A stretch of DNA of 49,867 bases from a virus: positions 1 through 49,867 of IMG/VR virus record IMGVR_UViG_3300025769_010522; one strand, written 5' to 3'. The position numbers were made by a program, and so were the translations under genes. Below, one piece after another: positions 1 to 7,665 of this stretch. Every line of letters starts with the position of its first letter. Positions within the stretch are counted from its first letter, which is position 1. Under the pieces are notes generated by a model, which saw only the letters and a list, made by a program, of their open reading frames with translations, ran no database searches and was not told the DNA's origin.

Positions 1-382
1 GTTGTGGATGATTTCTATAACCCCTATACCAATCTCTGCATGCTAACAGGTGGTGCTGGTAACAAACATGTTTCCAATTAAAGTTTTTAACATAATAGTC
101 TAAATTAGTGCCCCATTCCTGTGTAGAAATAAGTATTACTGTACTTTTCCAATCACGTAGAGTGTTAGCCCAATACCAAAGCCATTTGCTTCTTGACCAA
201 ACGGGTTCCTGGTCATATAATAACAGTACTACTTTTGGATATTCATGTACTGTATTAATTACGCAATGTTTTGGATCTTCACTCCCGTAGGGAAACTGGT
301 ATACTACAGCAGGATCTAAATGGCTGTATTGTGATAAGAACCAATCAGAAATAGTTGGATAGAAAGTCTCTAAATTATACAT
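1..382 (-). CDS. Glycosyltransferase-like protein, 3' end cut by window edge
   Basis: A minus-strand reading frame opens with ATG at 382-380 and stays open to the left edge for about 127 residues without a stop, so the C-terminus is missing. The N-terminus begins MYNLETFYP. A strand-like VVLLLYDQEPVW segment is followed by TVILISTQEW, an alternation also seen near the start of the 401-residue protein at 48416-49621 (KILFYYSEGDD, then NIIVVSANW). I read the two as related marine-phage glycosyltransferase-like proteins, but the part that carries the clearest family motif lies outside the window. Its start overlaps the start of the plus-strand gene at 381 by two bases, so the two genes are divergent with no intergenic space. 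No clear ribosome binding site is visible. Confidence 0.6.
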   Translation of the reverse strand, partial: MYNLETFYPTISDWFLSQYSHLDPAVVYQFPYGSEDPKHCVINTVHEYPKVVLLLYDQEPVWSRSKWLWYWANTLRDWKSTVILISTQEWGTNLDYYVKNFNWKHVCYQHHLLACRDWYRGYRNHPQ

Positions 383-2309
383 GTATGACGTTTTTTATAA
401 GGGAAAGCAACCAGGTGTTTTTGCACATGAGCAGCCTGCTGATAGTTTGCAAAGAGCTCAAAATTTAAGTAGGACTGAATACTTCTGGTACTTATCGGGT
501 GATAATGACTACAAAAATTTTAATTTTAGTTTCCAGCCTCCGTATTGGGAACACAATCATGTATTTGTCTGGCCCAGTCAATGGCAGCAGGATGGCCAAG
601 TTTATTTAGCATACAAATATGAACTAGGACCAACACATTACATGACAGATCAGAGTGTCGTTACTACTCGTTGCGACGTGGATATATTTGTTGTTGATAC
701 TAATAATAAAAATAAAATACTTAGTTTTAAAACTGTAAAATCAAAACATGATCATGCCCAGATGATTAGAGCAATGGGAAACTGGGCAAGCATAATAGAA
801 AAATGTTGTAACAAGAGTTCATGTGAATACATCTGGGTCGTGAGTAGCGATTATGACTACACAGATTTTGATTTCACTTGGTATCCAGATCCTAGCCAAA
901 GAACAATGTTTCATATCTTTGGAACTCCACACCAGAAGTGGGCAAATGTGTTTAGAGTACATAGAGAAGAATTCCTTAATCAGTGTGTTTGGCATTCAGA
1001 TATTAAACAATTTCCACTACTCAATTTCGTAAATTATCAGAAAGTAAAACTCTGGAGTGATAATCGTGAAATAGTATATGTAGACTTTGGTAATGGATAT
1101 AAGTTTACACCTGATCTAGATCATAAAACAACTAGATTTTTCAGTACCTGGTTAGAAACTCTGGGAAGAATATGCGAGCGTACAGATAGCGAGTATATAT
1201 GGGTTACGAGTAGCACTTGTGATTACACTAACTTTGATTTTGGCTGGGAACCGGAACCCTGGCAGAAGGATATGCTACATGTATTCCCTAGCTGTAATCA
1301 GCGTGAGGGTGATACATTTTTAGTCCCTGTGGAGCGTTTTAAGAGTCAACACAGTACCCTAAAAGTTTTAGGGTGGTTTGATACTATAAACTACGTAGAG
1401 GATGTTACAGTCCCTTATAGACCCTGGCCCACAGTTAATGCACTACATGAAGTTACACAGTCATATAGTTGGATATTGAATACAGACACTAAATCTTTGG
1501 ACTATGTTCCTAGTTTTTGGAAAAAACCCGATCTGCACGTCTTTACACAGAGCGGTAGCGTACTACTAGTGCCTAGGGACTGTAAACAGCATTTTTCTAC
1601 TCAATTCTATGACTACCCATACATATTGCGTCATAATGACTATAATATAGAAGAAAAACTACTAGATGTTGTGTATCTTAGTAATGGTGAAAAAAACGCC
1701 GATAAAAACTGGTTTCTACTCAAGTGTATGTGCCCTAGAGCCAAGCGCATAGATGGTGTAACGGGTAGAGCAGAAGCATATAAGGCCTGTGCAGAGATCA
1801 GTGAGACACCCTGGTTCTTTAACGTATTTGCTAAGTGTATTGTAGAACCTGACTTTAATTTTAACTGGCAACCAGATTGGCTGCAAGGCCCCAAGCATTG
1901 GATATTCCACAGTCGTAATCCTGTTAATGGATTAGAGTATGGACACATGGGTATTATTGCGTACCACAAACAAATGGTATTGGATGCTACTGAATGGGGG
2001 CTAGACTTTACGCTAAGTGCTAGACACGGAGTTGTTCCTGTAATAGCAAGTACAGCAGACTTTAACACCACGCCATATGAAACTTGGCGTACAGCCTTCC
2101 GCGAATGTGTAAAACTTACTCAACAGTCAGACATTGAAAGTCGTTATAGACTAGAGCAATGGACTACAGTTGGTAATGGAGAGAATGGTAAGTGGAGTGT
2201 ACGAGGTGCTGAGGATGCTGTCAAGTATGTTGAAGATGGAAATGATCTACAGCAAACTTTCGAGTGGGCTTTCCTCAAAGAATTCTTTGACAGCCATTAT
2301 AACAGCTAA
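381..2309 (+). CDS. Five-module repeat protein, possibly degenerate glycosyltransferase-like
   Basis: This 642-residue protein has no family I can name with certainty. It is built from about five diverged copies of a module of roughly 100 residues. Each copy has a tyrosine/tryptophan strand (EYIWV), a DYxxFxF element, a W/F-xP motif and an HVF strand. The core motifs fall near residues 33-65, 149-180, 271-302, 361-388 and 477-510. The fourth and fifth modules contain VVYLSNGEKNADKNW and CPRAKRIDGVTGRAEAYKA, a pattern I associate with marine-phage glycosyltransferase-like proteins. The place where a DxD metal site would be expected reads NVFAKCIVEP, so catalysis is doubtful. There is no signal peptide or membrane segment. 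It is one of only two plus-strand genes, its start overlaps the divergent gene, and its last 63 bases overlap the convergent aminotransferase gene. Confidence 0.75.
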   Translation: MYDVFYKGKQPGVFAHEQPADSLQRAQNLSRTEYFWYLSGDNDYKNFNFSFQPPYWEHNHVFVWPSQWQQDGQVYLAYKYELGPTHYMTDQSVVTTRCDVDIFVVDTNNKNKILSFKTVKSKHDHAQMIRAMGNWASIIEKCCNKSSCEYIWVVSSDYDYTDFDFTWYPDPSQRTMFHIFGTPHQKWANVFRVHREEFLNQCVWHSDIKQFPLLNFVNYQKVKLWSDNREIVYVDFGNGYKFTPDLDHKTTRFFSTWLETLGRICERTDSEYIWVTSSTCDYTNFDFGWEPEPWQKDMLHVFPSCNQREGDTFLVPVERFKSQHSTLKVLGWFDTINYVEDVTVPYRPWPTVNALHEVTQSYSWILNTDTKSLDYVPSFWKKPDLHVFTQSGSVLLVPRDCKQHFSTQFYDYPYILRHNDYNIEEKLLDVVYLSNGEKNADKNWFLLKCMCPRAKRIDGVTGRAEAYKACAEISETPWFFNVFAKCIVEPDFNFNWQPDWLQGPKHWIFHSRNPVNGLEYGHMGIIAYHKQMVLDATEWGLDFTLSARHGVVPVIASTADFNTTPYETWRTAFRECVKLTQQSDIESRYRLEQWTTVGNGENGKWSVRGAEDAVKYVEDGNDLQQTFEWAFLKEFFDSHYNS

Positions 2310-3239
2310 CAGTTCTTCATCAGTCATATAAGGATCACAGGGTAATTGTAGAAATCTTTTACAGTTTTTGGATGCCTGGTCAAATTCGTATATTGGATGT
2401 TCATAGGCACGTTTGGTCTCTATATGTTTGTGAGATAGGTATTTTTGTAGGTCAGCCCGCATAGTTGTTTCAATAATAAACTTGCTTATCTGTCCATCTA
2501 GTTGAGTGACACAATTTACAAGATGTCCTAAATGTGTGTAATAATCTCTAGCAATCTCCTGTCTACGCTCTTGCCAAAGAGGAAAGTAATCTAACTTAAC
2601 ACACATTTCAGCACACTCACGTTCACTCATTATGCTGTTGCCGCCCGTGTGTCCATTTACTATTTGATGTCTGCGTAAAAGTTTTACATTGTCTATAACA
2701 CGTTTGTCGTTGCTAACAACTGCACCGCCATTGCCAAAGTTAGGTAGACTTTTTGTAGGATCAAAACTATATGTTGCAATATTGGATTGAAGCCTTGCTC
2801 CAAAATGTTGAGCTCCATCTTCTATTACAAATAAGTTATCAGGTAGAGGTTCAGAGTTACCAAATAACCCAACCCATACAGCACAATCAACACTGTTTGG
2901 AATTAAATCCCAATTTAATAGAGCATTATTCTTTACATCTACCAAATAAGGTATGCATCCAGCTCTTAAAATAGAATTTTTAGTAGCAATAAAAGTTTGA
3001 GCAGGCATGCCAACAAGTCCTGTAGTGTTACTAGATACTAACGCATACAACAGAGCGTCGCTTCCACTTCCTACTACACATGCGTAGTTTGCTCCAGATA
3101 CTTTTGCTATTCTGCTTTCAAACTCCAGTGTATATTCACCCATCATGACACGACCTGATTTTAGAACCAGGTCGTTAGCTTTTATTAAAGCAGTATTTAA
3201 TTCTTTATTAAGTCTGTTTAGGTTGTGTAGGTGGATCAT
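2247..3239 (-). CDS. DegT/DnrJ/EryC1/StrS-type sugar aminotransferase
   Basis: A PLP-dependent aminotransferase of the family that converts keto-sugar nucleotides to amino sugars for surface glycans. Visible motifs are the N-terminal substrate/PLP loop GSGSDALLYAL (57-67), the cofactor aspartate in VIEDGAQHFGA (D141) and the PLP lysine in SFDPTKSLPNFGNGGAV (K163). At 330 residues it is shorter than the usual 360-400, mainly through a compact C-terminal part. The start codon lies 32 bases inside the upstream gene and the 3' end overlaps the convergent gene by 63 bases. A second, even shorter member of the family is at 23217-23822. Family membership is clear; the sugar substrate is unknown. Confidence 0.88.
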   Translation of the reverse strand: MIHLHNLNRLNKELNTALIKANDLVLKSGRVMMGEYTLEFESRIAKVSGANYACVVGSGSDALLYALVSSNTTGLVGMPAQTFIATKNSILRAGCIPYLVDVKNNALLNWDLIPNSVDCAVWVGLFGNSEPLPDNLFVIEDGAQHFGARLQSNIATYSFDPTKSLPNFGNGGAVVSNDKRVIDNVKLLRRHQIVNGHTGGNSIMSERECAEMCVKLDYFPLWQERRQEIARDYYTHLGHLVNCVTQLDGQISKFIIETTMRADLQKYLSHKHIETKRAYEHPIYEFDQASKNCKRFLQLPCDPYMTDEELLAVIMAVKEFFEESPLESLL

Positions 3240-3492
3240 CTGAATCTACCTTTTTGCTTTCTTTTTCTTTATTGTCTTTCTGGATTTGTTTCTGTAGTTT
3301 ATCCATCAGTTGCTCGTCTAAATCTTTTAAATTAATAGTTTCTGTTTCTAAAACATTTAATGCAGCTCGTCCTGAAATCTTTTTGGATCTTGCAAGTTGA
3401 GCAGCATGAATAACCAATTCCAACCTGTTAGTTTCATTTTCATACTTGGTTAATATCTTTTCAATATTAGCAAATGATTTATCGCCGCCCAT
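3208..3492 (-). CDS. Small charged protein, possibly RNA polymerase omega-like
   Basis: The first half of this 94-residue protein resembles the RNA polymerase omega subunit. NIEKILTKYENETNRLELV and the following AAQLAR match the bacterial omega pattern NRF(D/E)LVxxAAxxAR, and TETINLKDLDEQLMD matches its TxxxALREIxEGLI helix. The C-terminal 25 residues are a lysine/aspartate-rich tail. A phage omega could bind the beta' subunit of the host polymerase. The resemblance was judged by eye only, and a generic helical phage protein is the alternative. The gene starts at a base shared with the stop of the gene upstream (3492) and overlaps the aminotransferase gene downstream. Confidence 0.6.
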   Translation of the reverse strand: MGGDKSFANIEKILTKYENETNRLELVIHAAQLARSKKISGRAALNVLETETINLKDLDEQLMDKLQKQIQKDNKEKESKKVDSDDPPTQPKQT

Positions 3493-3761
3493 TATTTTCT
3501 CCTATGTTCTGCTTGCCAACGCAATACCCAAAGCATCATTTCTTCCGGGTCTTCAAATGTCATAACTGCATGTTTCTCATAGTTAGTAGTTAGCACTGTA
3601 AAGTACCAACCCCAACGACGGTTGCAATGTTCTGCTGCCCATTGCATGCTCTGGTAATTTACGCCATCACACTCTAGTGTAACCTGATGTTCGTATACTT
3701 TCGAGTAACCGCAACCCTGTGGGTATGAATGTGTAGGTACCCAGTTATGTTTTATGACCAT
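3492..3761 (-). CDS. Hypothetical protein
   Basis: An 89-residue protein rich in aromatic residues (HNWVPTHSYP, RRWGWYFTVL, MMLWVLRWQ) that I do not recognise. It has three cysteines, no signal peptide and no clear transmembrane helix. It is translationally linked to its neighbours: its ATG lies 10 bases inside thyX, and its stop overlaps the next start. That coupling supports it as a real gene expressed with thyX. Confidence 0.65.
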   Translation of the reverse strand: MVIKHNWVPTHSYPQGCGYSKVYEHQVTLECDGVNYQSMQWAAEHCNRRWGWYFTVLTTNYEKHAVMTFEDPEEMMLWVLRWQAEHRRK

Positions 3762-4432
3762 TCAAACATTTCGTCTGCAAGTGGGAACACATCTGCAATA
3801 ACCTTAGCACAAGCATGAGCAATCTCCATGTGTTCCTTTTGAGTACCATTATCACCACGTAGTTCAATATAGTGTACCCAACTACGTAGTGTGCCGTTCA
3901 TGTATAACCGAGAAACGGTCAGTCCTTCCGGGAGAACAGCACGAGCCTGTTCTTTTGCAATACCATTTTCAATAGCAAATTGATATGCTCTATTGGCATA
4001 TTCAATTACATCTCTCTGATACTCTTCCCAGTCAACAGCCAGCTGCTGATTATCGTTCTCGATACTGTTTTGACGATTTGTAGTATCCTGCAAACGTGCT
4101 TCACGAATAACAAACTCTAGATCCTTTGTGGGATCAGCATAGCGTTGGCTAAACTCCTGGAAACTGAAACTCCTGTGACGTAGGATCTGCCTTGCTATAT
4201 CACGAGTAGTTTCAATCTCCATACAAGCACTGACCATTTCTAGGGGACTCCAGTGCTTGTGTTTGATCAGATATTTAATGAGCTTTGCACTAGTCTCCAT
4301 GTTTAACTGTCCACTAGGGTTGCTGACTCTAGCACAGAACGCAATAAGGTCCTGCACATCTGCATCAGCAAGATCGTGTTCAGTTAAAAACTCTGGACTG
4401 GCTTGGCTAAAACTAACCAGGCTTACCTTCAT
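3752..4432 (-). CDS. thyX: FAD-dependent thymidylate synthase ThyX
   Basis: Makes dTMP from dUMP with methylenetetrahydrofolate, FAD and NADPH, supplying thymidine for phage DNA. The ThyX signature is intact as RHRSFSFQEFSQRY (residues 85-98; consensus RHRxxSxxxxSxRY). The C-terminal SWVHYIELRG block, which lines the dUMP site, is also present. Length (226) is normal for the family. The start is set by a TAATG overlap with the stop of the upstream gene. ThyX is common in marine T4-like phages, where it replaces the ThyA (Td) enzyme of T4. Confidence 0.96.
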   Translation of the reverse strand: MKVSLVSFSQASPEFLTEHDLADADVQDLIAFCARVSNPSGQLNMETSAKLIKYLIKHKHWSPLEMVSACMEIETTRDIARQILRHRSFSFQEFSQRYADPTKDLEFVIREARLQDTTNRQNSIENDNQQLAVDWEEYQRDVIEYANRAYQFAIENGIAKEQARAVLPEGLTVSRLYMNGTLRSWVHYIELRGDNGTQKEHMEIAHACAKVIADVFPLADEMFEWS

Positions 4433-5079
4433 TAGGCAGCAGCCTTCTTAGGACGACCGCGCTTCTTAGGAGCAGGTGCTGGAGCAACACTTGGATCAAG
4501 TGCAGTTGCTTCTTCAGTAAGACGTGCAACTTCTGCCTGTAGTCCTGCAATCTGTGACTCCATTTGTGCTGCCTGCTTCATCATGTCTGCGGCAATATCT
4601 GAATCAGTTAGTACACCTGCAGGTGCAGTTGCAGCATATGCTGTATCGCTTACAGTCTTTGCAGGATCTGCCATACCAGCCTGTGCATCAATCTCTGCCA
4701 TACGCTTGGCAGCATCTGCGCCTGATTCCACTTCCTTAATGATCTTGTTGATCTCATCAAGGCGTGCACCCTGCTGATTAGGAACTGGTGTCATAATAAC
4801 GTCCTGACACCGTACCTTCTTCATCCAGCGTTCGCGGTGAGCGGCTACTAGTAGATTGCGGCCGTCAGCACCAACATAACGTTGCATGGCTTCGCCTAAA
4901 TTGCTTGCAGTTTGTCCTGCGTTACTTTCAATACACTTCATAAGATCGTTATGATATGCTGATTGTAGCTGACCTGGATAGATTACCAAGCACATATGTT
5001 CCTCGTTGGGTACTTCTCTAAAGACAACAGCGACTCTTTGTTCACCATGTCTACCTACATGTTTAAGCATCTGAATCAC
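4432..5079 (-). CDS. Conserved phage protein with basic AT-hook-like tail
   Basis: A 215-residue protein in three visible parts. Residues 1-90 form an alpha/beta region (RVAVVFREVPNEEHMCLVIYP) with a helix ending in RERWMKKVRC. Residues 100-195 are long charged helices likely to form a coiled coil (MESQIAGLQAEVARLTEEA). The C-terminus is a Pro/Ala linker ending in KKRGRPKKAAA, a GRP-core AT-hook-like motif that often binds the minor groove of AT-rich DNA. I do not recognise the N-terminal domain. DNA association is an inference from the tail alone. Its stop shares one base with the thyX start, and its start overlaps the upstream gene by 17 bases. Confidence 0.72.
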   Translation of the reverse strand: MIQMLKHVGRHGEQRVAVVFREVPNEEHMCLVIYPGQLQSAYHNDLMKCIESNAGQTASNLGEAMQRYVGADGRNLLVAAHRERWMKKVRCQDVIMTPVPNQQGARLDEINKIIKEVESGADAAKRMAEIDAQAGMADPAKTVSDTAYAATAPAGVLTDSDIAADMMKQAAQMESQIAGLQAEVARLTEEATALDPSVAPAPAPKKRGRPKKAAA

Positions 5080-5395
5080 CTTCTTCGTTTTCTACTTTTT
5101 CAGCAGTATCTGAATCACCTTCTTCGTTTTCTACTTTTTCAGCATCATGTGCTACTGCATCTTCCTGAGTTTGATTAGCAATCACACCATTTTCTTTAAG
5201 GAATAGTACTAAATTATTATATAATTTACCTACTAATTCCATCTCATTAGTTTTAATGGCACCTCGATTACTCACTACTTCAAGAATATTAACCATTAAC
5301 GTAAGATCCTGAATGCTTAGGGTCTGCTGTTGTGGCTTAACTTCATGAACAGTGTTTTCTTCATTGGTCTCTTCAACTGGTTCTTCGATTGACAT
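5063..5395 (-). CDS. Small acidic conserved phage protein
   Basis: A 110-residue acidic protein. The central part (LSIQDLTLMVNILEVVSNRG to GKLYNNLVLFLKENG, residues 26-72) is a helical segment of a kind I associate with T4-like marine phages, with no known function. The first 20 residues and the last 35 are Glu/Asp/Asn-rich and probably disordered. The tail contains a perfect 13-residue duplication (AEKVENEEGDSD twice) encoded by a 39-bp tandem repeat. A strong AAAGGAG site sits 7-13 bases before the ATG. Confidence 0.75.
   Translation of the reverse strand: MSIEEPVEETNEENTVHEVKPQQQTLSIQDLTLMVNILEVVSNRGAIKTNEMELVGKLYNNLVLFLKENGVIANQTQEDAVAHDAEKVENEEGDSDTAEKVENEEGDSDA
5069..5144. repeat. 39-bp tandem duplication inside the acidic protein gene
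   Basis: Two identical 37-base copies (5069-5105 and 5108-5144) occur with a 39-base period, so the duplication is in frame and adds 13 residues to the disordered acidic tail. Identity of the copies suggests a recent slippage event. Copy number may vary between related phages. Confidence 0.9.
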
Positions 5396-5402
5396 ATAAA
5401 TA
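5395..5402 (+). promoter_or_regulatory. T4-type late promoter for the secreted protein gene
   Basis: An exact TATAAATA, the T4 late promoter box read by gp55-type late sigma factors, lies 38 bases before the plus-strand ATG at 5441. It is the only plausible promoter in this 45-bp gap for that isolated gene. The box also overlaps the start of the divergent gene ending at 5395. Confidence 0.6.
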
Positions 5403-5440
5403 TCTCCTTTAACTAAGTACTATTATATGGATTTATAATT

Positions 5441-5899
5441 ATGAAATCAACTTTTTTGTCTATATTAATTTCAATTATCTTGACTTCTTCAGTATGGGCG
5501 CAAGGTAATGATAAGAACGTGTTATATCAGGGCCTTAAAACTATTACGACCTGCCAGGCTACATTTAAAATAGCAGCATATTATGCAGGTATTTATTATA
5601 TGTTTAAAGAGAGTGTAGAAAATATGACCACTGATAGCTCTTTAATAGAAATGTTAAAAGAGGATTGGTTAGAAGCAGAGAAGATTTCAATTATGCTACA
5701 GCGATCGTTACAACCTTATATTTCCAATATAAATCAGGATGTAATTAGTTTATATAATGATATTTCTATGGGCCTGTTAATTAACGGATTAGATGCAAGT
5801 GACGATAAAGAACTAAGACAGCATGTTCAAAACTTATTTAGACTAAGTAAAGACTGCAAAACGCATATAGAAACTATTTCTGAATCACTAAAAAATTAA
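5441..5899 (+). CDS. Secreted or periplasmic helical protein of unknown function
   Basis: A 152-residue protein with a clear Sec signal peptide: a lysine at position 2, a hydrophobic stretch (FLSILISIILTSS) and a likely cleavage site after SVWA, near residue 20. The mature part is predicted mostly helical, with two cysteines (in TTCQAT and KDCKTH) that could pair in the periplasm. I recognise no family. It is a lone plus-strand gene behind an exact late promoter box, and it ends five bases from the convergent VWA gene. Late expression plus export would fit a role at the host envelope, such as lysis timing (compare the periplasmic antiholin RI of T4) or superinfection exclusion, but that is a guess. 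Confidence 0.8.
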   Translation: MKSTFLSILISIILTSSVWAQGNDKNVLYQGLKTITTCQATFKIAAYYAGIYYMFKESVENMTTDSSLIEMLKEDWLEAEKISIMLQRSLQPYISNINQDVISLYNDISMGLLINGLDASDDKELRQHVQNLFRLSKDCKTHIETISESLKN

Positions 5900-5904
5900 T
5901 TGGT

Positions 5905-7206
5905 TTAGGTTTTTGTACCCTCATAATAAGCCCAGTTGCCAAACGCTGGCTTAATAGTATCTGGGCCATGGATAATAAACACTGTGTCGCAGTAGAACTC
6001 ATCGCCCCATGAACCCATTGGGTACCCATCTGTAAACATCACAAAGCGATTGGGTTGAATATCTTCATGCTTCATGAAGTCCCAATTGCACATGAAGTCA
6101 GTACCACCTCCTCCCATAGGCTGATAGTTCATAATCTCGTCGAGATTATTGGCATCAAACTCAGCATAGTTATAAACCTTAGTATCAAAGCACCAAAGTT
6201 TAATTTTAAAGTCTGTGTACATGTTCATAATAGCCTTGAACTCGCTAAAGAAGTCACGTGCCTGGTGGTCACCAATTGAACCACTCATGTCCATGCCAAT
6301 AGCAATGTCAATAGTCTGCTCGGGGATCATACCAGGCAGCAGGAAGTCACTGCCCCAGCTCTTACGGCTACGACGCATAAAACTATAATCGCTCTTGATT
6401 GAGCTTTCAATGCTCATCGCAAGCAGGCTGCGCCAGTCCATCTTGGGCTCGGTAAGATCCTTAACAAGGCGAGCAACACCCCCAGGAAGGTTACCAGCAC
6501 CACCACCCAGCTTGGCGCTATTAATAAGAGCTTCCTTGATCTCATCACGGATCTTCTTGCGCTCTTCGTCAGAATAAGTGGGCTTACCCGAGCTCTTGAG
6601 GTTACCGTTCTCATCCTCTTCAGGCTTCCCACCAGAGCTGTTATCATCGTCGCTTTCAAGATGCTCGTCCAGTAACATATCAATAAGCTGATCCATGTCA
6701 ATCTTATCAGCGTTCTCATAGAGGTCATCATAGATTTCCTCCATGCTCATGTCGTAGTATTTCGAATCATGCAGAGCAGGCACGGTGGTAATAAGTGTAC
6801 CAATACCACTCTTAACAAGGTCACCGTTTACAGCATAGTCAGCTGCAATATTAGCAATCTGGGCGTTATGCTTGTTATCCTTACTACGCCCTAGATGCTC
6901 ATAAACATTGTGCAAAACCTCATGCCCGAAGAGAAACTCTACCTCTTTGGTCTTTAGCATGTTGATGAACTTGCTATTGTAATAGAAGTAACGACCGTCT
7001 GTAGCCGCTGTAGGGCACCAGTCGTCTGCATTAACCAGTGGTAACCGGGTTGCCATATTCCCAAACCATGGTGCCCTAATAAGCAAGCCTACTCGAGCTG
7101 TAGTGAGCTTCTCACGAGCCTCATAGTCCTCGCTAGGAACAGTCTCAAACCCTACTGGGATTTCTACGTTTTTCTTGTTTGCAGTGGTAGTAGGCATGCA
7201 GTTCAC
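5905..7206 (-). CDS. VWA-domain and metallopeptidase-like protein, partner of the AAA+ ATPase
   Basis: A 433-residue protein of the type annotated as predicted metal-dependent peptidase with a VWA-like domain. The N-terminal part has a zincin motif HEVLHNVYEH (95-104). Residues 180-215 form an acidic linker. The C-terminal VWA domain has the MIDAS residues DMSGS (306-310), GGGGTD (365-370) and FTDGYP (391-396). In bacteria such proteins pair with MoxR/CobS-type AAA+ ATPases to remodel or metallate target complexes, and the matching ATPase is at 7666-8778. The gene has its own sigma70-like promoter and GGAG site. Both genes of the pair are richer in GC and C-ending codons than their neighbours. 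The target of the pair is unknown. Confidence 0.88.
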   Translation of the reverse strand: MNCMPTTTANKKNVEIPVGFETVPSEDYEAREKLTTARVGLLIRAPWFGNMATRLPLVNADDWCPTAATDGRYFYYNSKFINMLKTKEVEFLFGHEVLHNVYEHLGRSKDNKHNAQIANIAADYAVNGDLVKSGIGTLITTVPALHDSKYYDMSMEEIYDDLYENADKIDMDQLIDMLLDEHLESDDDNSSGGKPEEDENGNLKSSGKPTYSDEERKKIRDEIKEALINSAKLGGGAGNLPGGVARLVKDLTEPKMDWRSLLAMSIESSIKSDYSFMRRSRKSWGSDFLLPGMIPEQTIDIAIGMDMSGSIGDHQARDFFSEFKAIMNMYTDFKIKLWCFDTKVYNYAEFDANNLDEIMNYQPMGGGGTDFMCNWDFMKHEDIQPNRFVMFTDGYPMGSWGDEFYCDTVFIIHGPDTIKPAFGNWAYYEGTKT

Positions 7207-7221
7207 TCCTTTTATATGTTT

Positions 7222-7249
7222 ATATTAACACACAAATAGTGTCTGTCAA
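7222..7249 (-). promoter_or_regulatory. Sigma70-like promoter with spacer dyad, for the VWA gene
   Basis: Minus-strand -35 TTGACA (7249-7244), a 16-base spacer and -10 TAATAT (7227-7222). The -35 is preceded by AAAACGG, shared with the ATPase promoter. The spacer holds a short inverted repeat, ACAC-N5-GTGT, a possible operator. The -35 overlaps the 3' end of the 92-residue gene upstream. Confidence 0.7.
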
Positions 7250-7524
7250 CCGTTTTTACCCATAAAAACTACTGGAAATTCAGCATATTTTGCCCTGCGT
7301 GTTTCGCTAGGTCCTCGACCATGACGCATCCCTACTGCGTAACCGTTTTCTAGTTCTACCCAGTAGTGCACATCTTTTTGTTCACCTGGCCAGCCGCTAT
7401 TGCTAGCATTACGAACTACTATCTTTTGGTCACCAAATTTGCGAGCAGGGATATTCCTATCCTCATATTTCTGCATCTTCCACCAAATTGCGAAGTCCTC
7501 AGAGAGAGTTAATTCTTGCATCAT
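7246..7524 (-). CDS. Hypothetical protein
   Basis: A 92-residue soluble protein between the AAA+ ATPase and VWA genes, with many aromatic and charged residues (DFAIWWKMQKYED, DVHYWVELENG, RHGRGPSETRR). I do not recognise it. Its position suggests co-transcription with the upstream ATPase. Its stop lies inside the -35 box of the VWA promoter. Confidence 0.65.
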   Translation of the reverse strand: MMQELTLSEDFAIWWKMQKYEDRNIPARKFGDQKIVVRNASNSGWPGEQKDVHYWVELENGYAVGMRHGRGPSETRRAKYAEFPVVFMGKNG

Positions 7525-7615
7525 CGTTATTCTTTGTTACCGTTTGATCGTATTGTGGAGGTCTTGTTAAGTTGGTATTGCCACATCCCAAGGTGCAATA
7601 CTTTTCCGACGTGCA

Positions 7616-7641
7616 CCCTGGTAGCCAGACTGCTACCAGGG
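7616..7641 (-). other. Perfect 10-bp hairpin downstream of the AAA+ ATPase gene
   Basis: CCCTGGTAGC (7616-7625) and GCTACCAGGG (7632-7641) form a perfect stem with a six-base loop, about 25 bases after the ATPase stop codon. No T-run follows on either strand, so it is not a standard intrinsic terminator. It may stabilise the 3' end of the ATPase transcript or uncouple it from the next gene. The rest of the 140-bp gap holds only a 19-codon frame. Confidence 0.6.
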
Positions 7642-7665
7642 TTACGAGGAGGAGCCACTTTACTA

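Noticed and set aside
1640-2071. A 143-codon minus-strand frame inside the repeat protein gene
   Set aside because: The plus-strand frame carries the repeated modules, so this is a shadow.
7616-7641. Intrinsic terminator after the ATPase gene
   Set aside because: The stem is perfect but no T-run follows on either strand, so it is listed only as a hairpin.
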